In this document: one piece after another, positions 26,484 through 38,030 of the stretch
Layout of the letters: each line of letters opens with the position of its first letter
How positions within the stretch are numbered: the stretch's first letter is position 1
DNA from: Metellina segmentata
Taxonomy: Eukaryota > Arthropoda > Arachnida > Araneae > Tetragnathidae
Assembly (NCBI GenBank): GCA_947359465.1
Contig: CANAIC010000155.1
Location: 124,001 to 188,000 of the forward strand
DNA length: 64,000 bases
Direction: 5' to 3'
Translations under genes and position numbers: made by a program
The notes under the pieces: model-generated
Told to the model about the DNA's origin: nothing
What the model saw: the letters and a program-made list of their open reading frames with translations, nothing else
The model's database searches: none

Positions 26484-28421
26484 CATCTTTTTTTGTAATA
26501 ATCCCAATGTAATGTATACAATTTCTTTTGGTTTTAAATAAATTGATTTAAAAAAAACCGTGTTATTTTTATTAATTTAGTTAGCTTTTCTGAGACATGA
26601 TCTGACTAGGATAAATGTTGGTTTTCTGCACGATATGCAACAATCTATCTGGGCAAAATATTTTTATTTACGTAACTTAAATCCAAATCACGGCCTTTGT
26701 CCAGTTGGGAATGAAAGCTGGTGGAAATTTCAACGTGCTAAAAGAGTGATGTGTATTACCATGATAAACACACACATATTGCCTTGCCTTATACTGCCTA
26801 CATTTTGAAGAGAATTAAATCAAATTTCAGAGACTTGGTGAATTGTTGAAAAAAATGTGTTCACGGAAAGACCTAAATGAACAATGTGATTTGGACTCGC
26901 GTTCCAAAAAAAAAAAATGTGTTTGTAACCATCCAAAACTGGGAGTGTTTGATGCAGTGGAAATATTATAAAGTGCTATACATTATCTAGAGCAATCCAT
27001 TTTATACAAATTTTTAAGAAAACTAGACAAAGACCGTGTTATCGACGGAGAGCGAAAACTCTCCGAATAGTAAAAAAGACCCGCCATAGAAAGAAAAGCA
27101 TAAAAAAATTGAATGTATTAAAAATGAAAGAGATCACCCTTTATATAAATCAGGATTTCATTAACGGTAAATTATTTATAAAAATCCAACCTCGTGATGA
27201 ACAAACCCCACTAAAAGAACTGTCATGTGCTTGCCATGCAGTGGCCGTAGTGTTGGTTTGCGAAGCAAACCAAATTGGAATTCGTAGTAAGAACTTTTCA
27301 TAAGGGGCGAAAAATGATTATTTTATGTTTCACATAAATATACTCATTTTATAAGATATTCTCAGTTCATAAAGAGGAATTATTAATTTGACCGAGAAAC
27401 CTATGCTAAAAGAATAGCATTGACATAATTATGTTCCTAAAATGCTTCATTTATTAAGTAAAATTATTAACATGCTATACAAGAAAATTACATTTCCAAA
27501 TTGTAGGTTTGAAAATAACTCTGTGATATTAATTACCGTGAAAATATGTGATTTCTCGCGTCCGTCAGAAAGAGTTTCAAATAGTTTAATGGTGAAGACC
27601 CAGGCGGCAAGTCATGAACAGGACTAGCATGTGAATTAAAGTTTGGAATGGATATATCATCGTTCCGTATATTGTTCGATTCCCATTCAAAAAATATCAT
27701 CGTTTCTTTCAATTTCCGGGACTTTATGACTCATCGCTCGAATAATCCAAGTCTCTGTATCCAAGAGCAGATCGGAAGCGAGTTGACAAAAATTATTTAT
27801 TCTCTCAGCGCGTTTCAGAATTATCTCATTCACTCCCCCTGTCCAATTCTGATCAGAGTGAAATTTACTCGACATGTCTAAAGAGACGAGTGCGTTTTCA
27901 TGGATTTCACTCCTTGTCGAGGACGAGAAGGAGTGTTCGCTCTGCGATATCGGCAGCGAATCCCGTTTAGACGTGTGACCTTTTATCTATATATATAAAA
28001 AAAGTTTTACGGCAAGCGGTCCACGAGTGTAGCGACCGTTGCAAAGAGATTGGATTTGCCTGAAAAAGAGGAAACGAAAAATTTGGCTTTGTTGAGAATC
28101 CCGAGAGAGAAATTCGTTTGGGTAGTGGCATTCTTCATCCACCTCGGACCCATGGTTGCATCTCCTCGATCGAATTTCCGACTCTCTTTATCTTTCTCCA
28201 TTTGGACGTTGCGAAGGTCGAGAATAGTTCATCTCTAAAAATAAAACGTGGTCGTTTCCGGTCGCGATAACGTGACGGATGTCCGGCAACATATTCCCTA
28301 TATATATACGAAGCAGCCAGTCTAATTCATACATTTCCTGCGAAGCTAACTTCAGAAGGAGATAGAAGGCTCAGGCCTAGGTTCTCCAGTACACGGTTTT
28401 CAATACATTTCCTGCGTGGTC

Positions 28422-28891
28422 ATGGATAAGGGTAAGTCCAACTATATACTCTTGACGCAAATAATAACCAATACAGATGCTAAAAAAAAACAATTCGTTT
28501 TCTTATTATTATAGCCTTGAATTGTACGCTGTGTGGGAAAAACTTGTGTTTCACCCAGTGCCGAGATGATACCTTCAACGTAGAGACGCCGAGATATTGT
28601 GCCGGACACAATATAAAGTTATCCAGATGCGAGCATGCGTTCCATATTGCCTGCATAGTGCCTCTGTTGAAAGAACAAGGGAAGAATCTGGAGGCCATCA
28701 AACCTCACGTGGGAAAGACGCGGGAACATGACCCCACCATCAAATGTTGCCCGAAATGCTCGAAAACGCTACCCTGGATGGACATTTTCAGAGTAATGGA
28801 CACTGTGGACGTTTTAATCATGTCGGCTTTATATCACCCAAATGGTTTGGGGCAGGATAAAGTGGAGACGGACGAAGTTTGGCACGTGTAA
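28422..28891 (+). CDS. Spliced RING protein, tandem copy 3 (128 aa)
   Basis: Exons 28,422-28,431 and 28,515-28,891, same intron. Coding sequence identical to copies 1 and 2; its 3' unit is interrupted by the Helitron about 1 kb downstream. Confidence 0.78.
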
Positions 28892-29879
28892 CATCTTTTT
28901 TTGTAATAATCCCAATGTAATGTATACAATTTCTTTTGGTTTTAAATAAATTGATTTAAAAAAAACCGTGTTATTTTTATTAATTTAGTTAGCTTTTCTG
29001 AGACATGATCTGACTAGGATAAATGTTGGTTTTCTGCACGATATGCAACAATCTATCTGGGCAAAATATTTTTATTTACGTAACTTAAATCCAAATCACG
29101 GCCTTTGTCCAGTTGGGAATGAAAGCTGGTGGAAATTTCAACGTGCTAAAAGAGTGATGTGTATTACCATGATAAACACACACATATTGCCTTGCCTTAT
29201 ACTGCCTACATTTTGAAGAGAATTAAATCAAATTTCAGAGACTTGGTGAATTGTTGAAAAAAATGTGTTCACGGAAAGACCTAAATGAACAATGTGATTT
29301 GGACTCGCGTTCCAAAAAAAAAAATGTGTTTGTAACCATCCAAAACTGGGAGTGTTTGATGCAGTGGAAATATTATAAAGTGCTATACATTATCTAGAGC
29401 AATCCATTTTATACAAATTTTTAAGAAAACTAGACAAAGACCGTGTTATCGACGGAGAGCGAAAACTCTCCGAATAGTAAAAAAGACCCGCCATAGAAAG
29501 AAAAGCATAAAAAAATTGAATGTATTAAAAATGAAAGAGATCACCCTTTATATAAATCAGGATTTCATTAACGGTAAATTATTTATAAAAATCCAACCTC
29601 GTGATGAACAAACCCCACTAAAAGAACTGTCATGTGCTTGCCATGCAGTGGCCGTAGTGTTGGTTTGCGAAGCAAACCAAATTGGAATTCGTAGTAAGAA
29701 CTTTTCATAAGGGGCGAAAAATGATTATTTTATGTTTCACATAAATATACTCATTTTATAAGATATTTTCAGTTCATAAAGAGGAATTATTAATTTGACC
29801 GAGAAACCTATGCTAAAAGAATAGCATTGACATAATTATGTTCCTAAAATGCTTCATTTTTTAAGTAAAATTATTAACA

Positions 29880-30719
29880 CTAGCCGGGCTGCGCCGGCTA
29901 GCGCTCGGCGGTGTGTAATAGTGCTTTTTGAAACTTTTTTACACACCGTAATTAAACATGTTTCGATTTGTATACTTTATTTATTTTTATGAAACAATTC
30001 TTTAAAGCATTACGTATTCAATCAAATACTTAAGGAAAGTTGTTCGAAAAATACATATACCGCTACAAAATTACTCATGTCTAGTGATATTTTTCAGGAA
30101 ATAGACATATCATTAAAATCTAACTCCTAAATAATATTTCTGCAATAGGTAATACACCGGAACACATAATGGAAACAAAAATAAAATTCCAATCCTTGAA
30201 AATATGCAAAATTCTGAAAAAAAAACACGTACGTATCTATTCAAACGTGTGGAATTTCGACTTTCTGAATATATTGTGAAATAGAATAATGCGACAAAAG
30301 ATTTTTTAACGATATTGACAAAGACAATAATGATTTATTAACAAAAAGAACACATATTTATAATACTTGGGAATCCTCAAATATGTCCGCAACATCTCGC
30401 AGTCAACTCAAATACCTAAACACGGAATTCTAAATCAAATTTAAAAAGTATACATTAATTCTGACGTGGCCAGATACCGGGTAGCAAATTTACGTTTAAA
30501 TTAGTTTTACATCAAAGGAAAAAATAAAAAGTAAGTTCAAACATAAATATTACAATTCAATTCCTTATTTTGCAGAGAAATTGACCTCGGCTATTTAAAA
30601 AGGGCAACAATTCAAAATATCTGGGTTATTTTATTTACGTTGATTGTTGCCATTCGACGATAAACAAATAACTTAGATTTCGGGTCCACGTACGTTAGTG
30701 TTTTATATATATAGATAGA
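29880..30719 (-). mobile_element. Non-autonomous Helitron (840 bp), intact site
   Basis: On the minus strand it begins TCTATCTATATATATAAAAC and ends with a CTAGCCGG-CGCAGC-CCGGCTAG hairpin finishing in CTAG. It sits exactly between A and T of the tandem-unit sequence (units 1 and 2 read AACATGCTAT, here AACA/TGCTAT is split), with no target duplication. TC start, 3' hairpin, CTAG end and A/T target are Helitron hallmarks. No Rep/helicase frame, so it depends on an autonomous partner. Confidence 0.85.
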
Positions 30720-30747
30720 TGCTATACAAGAAAATTACATTTCCAAC
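30720..30747. other. Remnant of tandem unit 3 beyond the Helitron
   Basis: TGCTATACAAGAAAATTACATTTCCAA resumes the unit exactly where the Helitron split it, then breaks off into a Jockey element. Confidence 0.85.
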
Positions 30748-32282
30748 CTGTAATTTTCAGGAAGAGTTTTGTCTTTTCCTGGTTTCAGGATAGGGACAAT
30801 AGTGGCAGTTTTCCAGGTTTTGGGAAAAAAGCTGAGTTTAAGCATCAGATTAATGATTTGAGTGATGATGAAAATAATTTTGATGGGGAGTTTCTTTAGC
30901 GTTTTGTTGGTGATTTTGTCCAGGCCAGGAGCTTTTTGAATTTTGAGATAATTGATCTGAGTGAGGATTTGCGTGGGGGGTTATGGGTTCGATACTGTCG
31001 GTGTGTGTCCTGTTCATGAAGTTGTGGATGGTGTCGTGAACAATTGTTTCCGTGTGTAGGTCGTGTAGGTCGTTCTCTTGGAATTGCGTTTTGTAATTGT
31101 CAGCAAGTGCCTCTGCTTTATCATAATTTGAAAGTGCAATTCCTTTTGGGCTGTTAAGAGGCGGCATTGGAGTGAATTTTTTCTTGACCGCTTTTGTATG
31201 CTTCCATAGTGTTCCATCTTCGGTGTTGAGATTAGACAGGTGGTCTTTCCAGCTCTGATTTTTGTATGCTTTGATTTCTTTTCGAATAAGTGTTTGTAAT
31301 TTGTTAAGATTAGTTTTAGATGTGGGGTCTCTAGTTTTTTGCCAGTGTTTTTTCTGTTGATTTCTAAGTTTGAAGGGATTCGTGATTCGTTTGGGGATGA
31401 AAGTTTTCCGATTGCCGGGAATAGGTTTTGAAGCAGCTTCGTGAGCAAGTTTAATTTTGTTAGTGATGTTATTGACAGTTTCATTTAAATCATCGCTGCT
31501 TGTAATGTTTGGGAGTGTGTATGGAGTGCTGCTTTGGAGAATGTCAGAGAATTTAGTCCAGTTCGTAGTGACTGCTCTAGTTTGCACAGTGAGAGAGATC
31601 ATAAGATCAAAGTCAATAATAATTGGATTATGGTCTGATGACAGTTCTGGGATGGAAGTAATCTCAAAGGGATAATCAAATCCCTTTAAGAGGGCAAGAT
31701 CGATCGTTGTAGCACTGTTTTCGCTATATCGGGTGGGAGTTTGAGGGGCTACAAGTTCGATACCTTGTTTGGTGACATAATTGTATAGTGCATGGCCAGC
31801 GGCGTTATCAGCGTGTGAGTTCCAGTGCGTGTTGCGTGCGTTTAAGTCGCCGCATAGAATAGTATCATTGTGTTTGGAGAAAAGCGTATCTAAGTCATCG
31901 TGTAGATTTTGGATTAGGATTCTGTTAGGAATGTAAGTGGAGATAATAGTAATCGGGTTTTGACTTTTAATGGTGATAGTGATTAGAGTGGCTTGAATGC
32001 TTTTGAGGTTTGGAGTTGGAGTGTGGTGGTGAGTGATAGTGTTTTTTATGAAAATAGCGGTGCCGCCATGTCGTACAGTATTGGGGGGTGATTTTGTCTG
32101 TGCGATAGCAGATGTAGTTAGCAATGTAAATTTTTTGAATTGGGCTCAGGTGTGTTTCTTGTAGGAGAATAAGATCGGGATTGTACTTGTTTACGAAGTT
32201 TCTCAGTTCTTAAATTTTGTGAATTATGCCATTGGCATTCCAGAAACAAATTCGCAAGCCATGTTTTTGCTTATTCATGATG
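30748..32282 (-). pseudogene. Jockey-type LINE ORF2 fragment (endonuclease, start of RT)
   Basis: Minus-strand remains of a non-LTR retrotransposon. From 32,280: LRICFWNANGI then an in-frame stop, NPDLILLQETHL, HGGTAIFIK, ILCGDLNARNTHWNS and SSDHNPIIIDF, the apurinic endonuclease motifs. A frameshift near 30,980 precedes SPGLDKITNK-type and VPILKPGKD...NYR reverse transcriptase motif 1, where the element stops at 30,748. Wording is close to chelicerate Jockey elements (recollection). Dead copy. Confidence 0.85.
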
Positions 32283-32394
32283 GTTTGAATTGGCTGTGCT
32301 TTCCAACATCGCGTTGATCAAATAGAAAAATTTGTCGAGAGTATTGGGGATCTTTTTCATTTCTCTTATTATTTCAGAAATACCGTTTATTTGT

Positions 32395-33036
32395 TTAAAC
32401 ATATCGGATAAGTCTTTGATTAGCTGAAAGCTTTCTTTGAGGTCCGAAACGCCGAAGTTCGTGGACGTGGTTTCCGATTGGCTGGATGGGAAAGGTCGCG
32501 AGCTCTGATTCGTTCGAGGGTTTCTCGGGTTCTTCAGTCATTTCCTCAAGCTGATCGAAGCTGTTTGCAGTGTTAACGCTTTCGTTAGATTTAGATCGAG
32601 TTAGGTTGGTTCTGGCAATTAATCTCTTCGGGGGCACAACAAAATCGTTCGTGGTAAATGCTTTTTTGCTCGCGGAGTTATCGCGATCTTGAATTACATT
32701 AATCGAGCGTTTGCTTGATTTACGCGTCACATTATGAGCGGTACAGTTAACAGGGCAAGGCATTTTAGAATAGTCTAACCACTGACCTTCTATTTTGAGC
32801 ATCCTTGTTTTAGCATCATTGTAGGCCAGTTGCAGGTTGCTAGCGAAGGGGGAATCATCAGGAATTCCTTGCAGACAACTTTTGAGTTGTTCTGTTTCTA
32901 ATCGTCAATTCACAAGTTCTCGGTGCACTATGGTCTTTTTTTCACAAAACAATCTCTTGTCGACAATTTTTAGTTCATTGATGATTTCTGGGTCGACATC
33001 ACTGGCGTTTGGCATTTCGGCATCAGCCGATGCCAT
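32395..33036 (-). pseudogene. Jockey ORF1 remnant
   Basis: ATG at 33,036; an in-frame TGA near 32,905 breaks it. Contains KMPCPVNCTAHN (short Cys/His motif) and FVVPPKRLIART, typical of the ORF1 N-terminal region of arthropod Jockey elements. No zinc-knuckle region is left. It belongs with the ORF2 fragment downstream. Confidence 0.7.
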
Positions 33037-33179
33037 AATTGCAATTAATCTGACAAAAGTATTGTCAATAGGGTTTGCAAAAGCAAACTTGGGAATAAAT
33101 TTGGAGTCTGGCCTTAAGAAAGGCCTTTTGTTTATGTAATCAGGGTGGATATAGAGAAAATGCTAAGAGCCAGCGTGAG

Positions 33180-33667
33180 ACACACCCGTAACGTTAGGTA
33201 ATCCAAACGAGAATGGATACAATCCTCAAATACCCAATTATACTTTATACAAAAATGATAGGGATATTAGTCTCTCCACTAGAACAGCTATGGGTGGGAC
33301 ATGCATTTATATTAAGCGGAATATTTCTCACAAACTAATCACAACTCCGCCGCTAAATTACATTGAAGCAACCCTGGTCGAGGTGAATTTGAGAAACTCA
33401 CCCCCAATCAAAATTATTTCAGCATACGCACCTCCAATGACAAGAGGACGTATTTTTCCGGGAGCTGATTACTCTAAATTACTAGCAATGGGAAATAACG
33501 TTATTTTAGCAGGAGACCTTAACTCCCCGCACGTAGCCTGGAATAATCACAAATCCAGTAGCTGGGGGACGAAATTAAAATCACTAGTTGATAACATGCC
33601 AGGTGTAGTCACGCCGTCAAGGCCATCGACCTCCAAGTTGGAGCGGGACGTTTCCCCCCCCGGGGGT
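33180..33667 (+). pseudogene. Second Jockey-type endonuclease fragment
   Basis: Plus-strand frame with MGGTCIYIKRNI, IKIISAYAPP and NNVILAGDLNSPHVAWN, the middle of the endonuclease domain, then a junction into C/G-rich unrelated DNA at about 33,650. A different subfamily from the first Jockey. Confidence 0.8.
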
Positions 33668-33715
33668 TGAAAGGAGGGGGGAGAATAAGAGTAAGAAGCG
33701 TCTGTTAGCGGTCGT

Positions 33716-34285
33716 ACAGATAGCTCCATTTTAATTCTAAATAAAAGGTTTGGGCCTTATATTTTAGATGGAGAAACTTCAGTGGCGCAGTCTGTAACGA
33801 TGAACTTGCCGGGAATGAGAGGTGAGAGTTTTGATTGGATGTGGCTCTTTTCTTTTTTTCATTGTAAGCGAGAGAGAAAACCCCTATGGTTTTCGCGTGT
33901 CTCATTGAAACATCAATTTCTTTTTACTCTGAATGTTAGGTACATTTGCATCATTGCAATTTGAAAAGAGTTCATATATATATTTTAAGTCAATGATAAT
34001 CTCTCTTCCATTTTCAAGAGCATCATTGCTCATATATTATTAAAATTCATTTTAGGAGCATCATTGCTCATATATTATTTAAATGTTATTGTAGGAGCAT
34101 CATTGCTCATATATTATTTAAATGTTATTGTAGGAGCATCATTGCTCGCTGACGCTACTCGGTTATTTTAAAAAAAATTGTAAATTAGTTGTACATATAT
34201 AGCTCCATTTTAATTCTAAATAAAAGGTTAGGACCTTATAAATTTAGTTGTGCCCTTTATTTGAGATGGAGAAACTTCAGTATGA
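33716..34285. repeat. Possible short LTR element (two LTR-end-like repeats)
   Basis: TAGCTCCATTTTAATTCTAAATAAAAGGTT... GATGGAGAAACTTCA occurs at 33,719-33,781 and again, with an insertion, at 34,199-34,279. The first copy is followed by GTGGCGCAGTCTGTAACG, like the primer site of some Gypsy elements. Inside are four ~39-bp repeats (GAGCATCATTGCTCATATATTATT) at 34,017-34,150. No coding capacity. Confidence 0.4.
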
Positions 34286-34339
34286 CTTAATATTTTTATG
34301 AGATATTTGTGTTATATCTCTAAAAAAACACGGGCATTT

Positions 34340-35440
34340 TTTTGAAAATTAAAACGTTGTCCTCGCATCTGCCCCTTTAGTCTGGTAACAACAGATTTAA
34401 CATACACCAGCCTATAGAAAATGCATTCAGCTTTTTTTATTTTATCTTGTAGACAATTTATTGATTTGAGTTTAATTTATTTCTTGTTGATAGAATTATT
34501 TCTTGTTGATAGAATTATTTCTTGTTGATAGAATTATTTCTTGTTGATAGAATTATTTCTTGTTGATAGAATTATTTCTTGTTGATAGAATTAATTCTTG
34601 TTTATAGAATTAATTTAAAATGTTGTCCTCGCATCTGCCCTTTTAATCTGGTAACAACAGATTTAACATACACCAGCCTATAGAAAATCCATTTATTTCT
34701 TGTTGATAGAATTTTAAAATAATTCTATCAACAAGAAATAATAAAATATTTATTATTATTTCTTGTTGATAGAATTATTTTAAAATGTTGATAGAATTAT
34801 TTCTTGTTTATAGAATTAATTTAAAATGTTGATAGAATTAATTTAAAATGTTGATAGAATTATTTCTTGTTTATAGAATTAATTTAAAATGTTGTCCTCG
34901 CAACTGCCCCCTTTAGTCTGGTAACAACAGATTTAACATACACCAGCCTATAGAAAATGCATTCAGCTTTTTTTATTTTATCTTGTAGACAATTTATTGA
35001 TTTGAGTTTAATTTATTTCTTGTTGATAGAATTATTTCTTGTTGATAGAATTATTTCTTGTTGATAGAATTAATTCTTGTTTATAGAATTAATTTAAAAT
35101 GTTGTCCTCGCATCTGCCCCTTTAGTCTGGTAACAACAGATTTAACATACACCAGCCTATAGAAAATCCATTCATTTTTTACTTTATCTTGTAGACAATT
35201 TATTGGTTTAAAATATTTATTGTTATTTCTTGTTTATAGAATTAATTTAAAATGTTGTCCTCGCATCTGCCCCCTTTAATCTGGTAACAACAGATTTAAC
35301 ATACATCAACTTATAGAAAATGTATTCAATTATTTCTTGTTGATATAATTAATTTAAAATATATATTGGTAATTGTTTTTCTTTATTTCTTGTTGATAGA
35401 ATTAATTTAAAATGTTGTCCTCGCATCTCCCCCCTTGATT
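34340..35440. repeat. Complex tandem repeat region
   Basis: Repeats of TATTTCTTGTTGATAGAATTAT (22 bp) interleaved with about five copies of a ~110-base block starting TAAAATGTTGTCCTCGCATCTGCCCC and containing GGTAACAACAGATTTAACATACACCAGCC. No gene. Confidence 0.85.
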
Positions 35441-35760
35441 TAATTCTGCGTTAATAATTATTTCTTGAATTAATTAAAATCACGATCACATAATTTAAAT
35501 CAAATTAATGCATTTAAAATAAATGACAAACGTAGAAATTCACTAAAAAAAATCGAAAATTCACTAAAAAAAATCGAAAATTCACTAAAAAAAATTAAAA
35601 ATGAATGCAAAAAATACAGTGGATTTATTAAAATAATTGGGATTTTTTTAGTAATTTTGCAAGATTATTTAAAAAATTTCTTCAGCTGGATTCGATCTGA
35701 CGCTGCCGCGAAAACGCACTACGCCAAAAGTGCCACGCCCCCTTCGAAATCGCTAAAATC
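35441..35760. other. AT-rich DNA, no gene seen
   Basis: Contains a short triple repeat AATTCACTAAAAAAAATCGAAA at 35,536-35,595; otherwise nothing recognisable. Confidence 0.5.
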
Positions 35761-35764
35761 GCAT

Positions 35765-36110
35765 GTTTTAGGAGTCATTTTTGATGAAATTAGACCTTTT
35801 AACCAGTCTAAAACTAAAAACTAACACTTGTAAACGATAGATGGACTTGAAATTGATCTGACACAACACTTTGATAAGGGTTTTATGCTCTAATTTATGC
35901 ATAAACAATCATTTTCGAAAAAAATTTCGGAAACCGATTCTGAAAATTTTTTTTGAAAATGTTTTAGAAATAATTCCTTATGCATAAATTAGAGCATAAA
36001 AGTGTTGTGTCAGATCAATTTCAAGTCCATCTATCGTTTACAAGTGTTAGTTTTTAGTTTTAGAATGGTTAAAAGGTCTAATTTCATCAAAATGACGCTC
36101 CGAAATGTGT
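35765..36110. mobile_element. Foldback / MITE-like element
   Basis: Arms 35,772-35,910 and 35,975-36,105 are inverted copies, containing AAATTAGACCTTTTAACCA and AGATGGACTTGAAATTGATC, with a shorter central stem. No coding frame. Confidence 0.75.
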
Positions 36111-36330
36111 CATTTTACGCCATTTTACGCCAATTGCAATAGTAGGGAACATACGCAGCGGATTTCACCGTAGCGAGAGTATTTTTAGCTTGCCGTGCAT
36201 GTGGATGGTTACGCGCTGCAGCGATAAATACTCTTGCTGTGGTGAAATCCGCATGCAAATGATGGATTGCATGCGGTTTTATCGAAAATGATGTTGGTCT
36301 TTAAATCCCGAACGTATTTTAATTATGTAT

Positions 36331-36574
36331 TGTAGCGCCCATGTTTATGCTAATGACAGTGTCTCCCTCTGACGGTTAGCAATATGAATTAGGCAGTCGA
36401 GAGCCAAGTTTCCCATGCGCGGACGCATGGTCTTCTGTATCCCTAACTCTTAACTAAATTTAATATGTGTGTTGTGTGTAACTTAGATCTCATTAAAGAT
36501 GTTACACTAAATTTTGGCTCACTAGCATTCCATTTTCTTATCCCAACAGAACCCAGTGGCTTTCCCCGGCCACA
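36331..36574 (+). mobile_element. Gypsy element 5' LTR (244 bp)
   Basis: Starts TGTAGCGCCC and ends GGCCACA. Preceded by GTAT, which recurs after the 3' LTR as a 4-base target duplication. Contains ATTAAAG polyadenylation-like sequence. Confidence 0.92.
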
Positions 36575-36577
36575 AAC

Positions 36578-36591
36578 TGACGCCCAACGTG
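36578..36591 (+). other. Primer binding site of the Gypsy element
   Basis: TGACGCCCAACGTG, three bases after the LTR; close to the tRNA-Lys-type primer site (TGGCGCCCAACGTGGG) with one change. Confidence 0.65.
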
Positions 36592-38030
36592 TGTTAGAAT
36601 GCGTTGTTGAGGTCAAAATTTTAACTTGGCTCCTGGCTCGGTAATTTTTTCAGATAATGCGCACTTAGGACAAAGGTGTCGCTTGAAGAATCCTTCAACC
36701 GTTTTGGATTTTGCTAAGCACATGGAAACAGGTTAGTTTCTGTGCTGTGCGGACCATCAGTCTCCGCTTATGGATAACAGGTATTTTCTGTTTACCTTTT
36801 GTTTCACCAGGCCAAACTGGGAAACCATTCTGTAGTAATAATGCATTCCTTTGTGTTCAAGTAACATCCTGTTACCAAAAGGCTATATCTTGTATAAATT
36901 ACTTGTTTGAGTTTTGAAAATTTGTCTCAAAAATGATATATCTAACAATCTTTTAAGATTTTAATTATCTTTTAAGCTATATCATTTTCTGAAAATAAAA
37001 TATTCTAATTTCGATTTGAAATTTAAATGTTCGTGCTTATCGGATAGGAAATTATTCGGACCTTGAAAGTATCATTCTTTGGTTTAGTAGACAGGAAACA
37101 ATTTTTTTCTTGTATATTGTTGATATAAGATATATTTTATGTGTGATAACGATTCATTTTCGAATTAAAAGCTTATGAATAGGTTTTTAGTGCATTTCAT
37201 AAAAGGAAAAAAATATAATATAGTGTTGTATTATAGTATTTTTTAAATTTATGTATTATAGTATTTCTTAAATTTAAGAATGATTGGAGTAATAATTAGT
37301 ATTATGAAGTACACATTTGTAATTTTATGTGGTATCTAGTTTTGAGTATCACGTGATCAAGGAGATGCTCAGGGACAATGTACATGTAAAGTAAGAGGGA
37401 CTACTCATTCGTTCGAATTGCACTCCTGTGACCTTGTAATTGAAAGAGAAGGTGTTTATGGTTTTTCGGGTGCTCTGTTTATAATTGTGCATTTTGAAGG
37501 AGGATTTTTTCTTGACGAACGTTATTTGCTTCGCGAAAGAGAGATTTTTGTTTTTGTTGTTCACACATTTGGGGAGATTGGTATTTCAGAGCTCGGTTAC
37601 ATGAAAGTTTTTGGGGGTTGTGTATAAAATACCAATTGAATTTCTATTGTTTTAACAATTGTGCATTATATAAATTTAGGATTTTAGTTTGATCATATAT
37701 GTTAACTGGTATACATTTACTGTCATTGTTACTCATTCTTGCATAAAATATTTGTTAATGTCACAATATTGCGAACGTATTAATAATAGTGTTATTGTTA
37801 ACCTTATATTTCTTACCAAAGGTTATTTCAGTGAAATATTGTCACTGTTCTGAGGATTTTGAATAAGTGTTTATTATACAAATTTAGAACTTTTACACAC
37901 ATTTTAGATGTTCAATTGAAAGTATTTGGGCTTAATGATGCAATATTCCGTTTAAATTAGTGCATTTTATTTATACTATTTTTAATGGTAAAAATATAAA
38001 GTGACTCTGAACAACAGAACTATAAGGAAA
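36592..38030. other. Gypsy 5' untranslated leader
   Basis: About 1.4 kb between primer site and the gag-pol ATG, AT-rich, no convincing frame. Confidence 0.7.

Larger units (their letters stand above)
22910..29879. repeat. Three 2.4-kb tandem units
   Basis: Units start at 22,911, 25,320 and 27,728 (periods 2,409 and 2,408) and are almost identical. Each has, in order: a TCTCTGTATCCAAGAG repeat, a degenerate RING tail, a copy of the shared upstream module, promoter, spliced RING gene, and about 1.2 kb of AT-rich DNA with a 64-codon conserved frame (24,701 in unit 1) I do not recognise. Unit 3 is cut at 29,879 by the Helitron, with only 27 bases of the unit resuming at 30,720. Confidence 0.95.

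Noticed and set aside
34340..35440. Possible CRISPR array from regular short repeats
   Set aside because: Spacers are not unique, the repeats are AT-rich satellite words, and the host is eukaryotic.
35690..35760. Possible tRNA or tRNA-derived SINE (GGATTCGATCTGACG, CGCACTACGCC)
   Set aside because: Only loose A/B-box-like words; no cloverleaf that I can fold with confidence.
37418..37627. 69-codon frame in the Gypsy leader
   Set aside because: Short, no homology, inside the AT-rich leader; probably chance.
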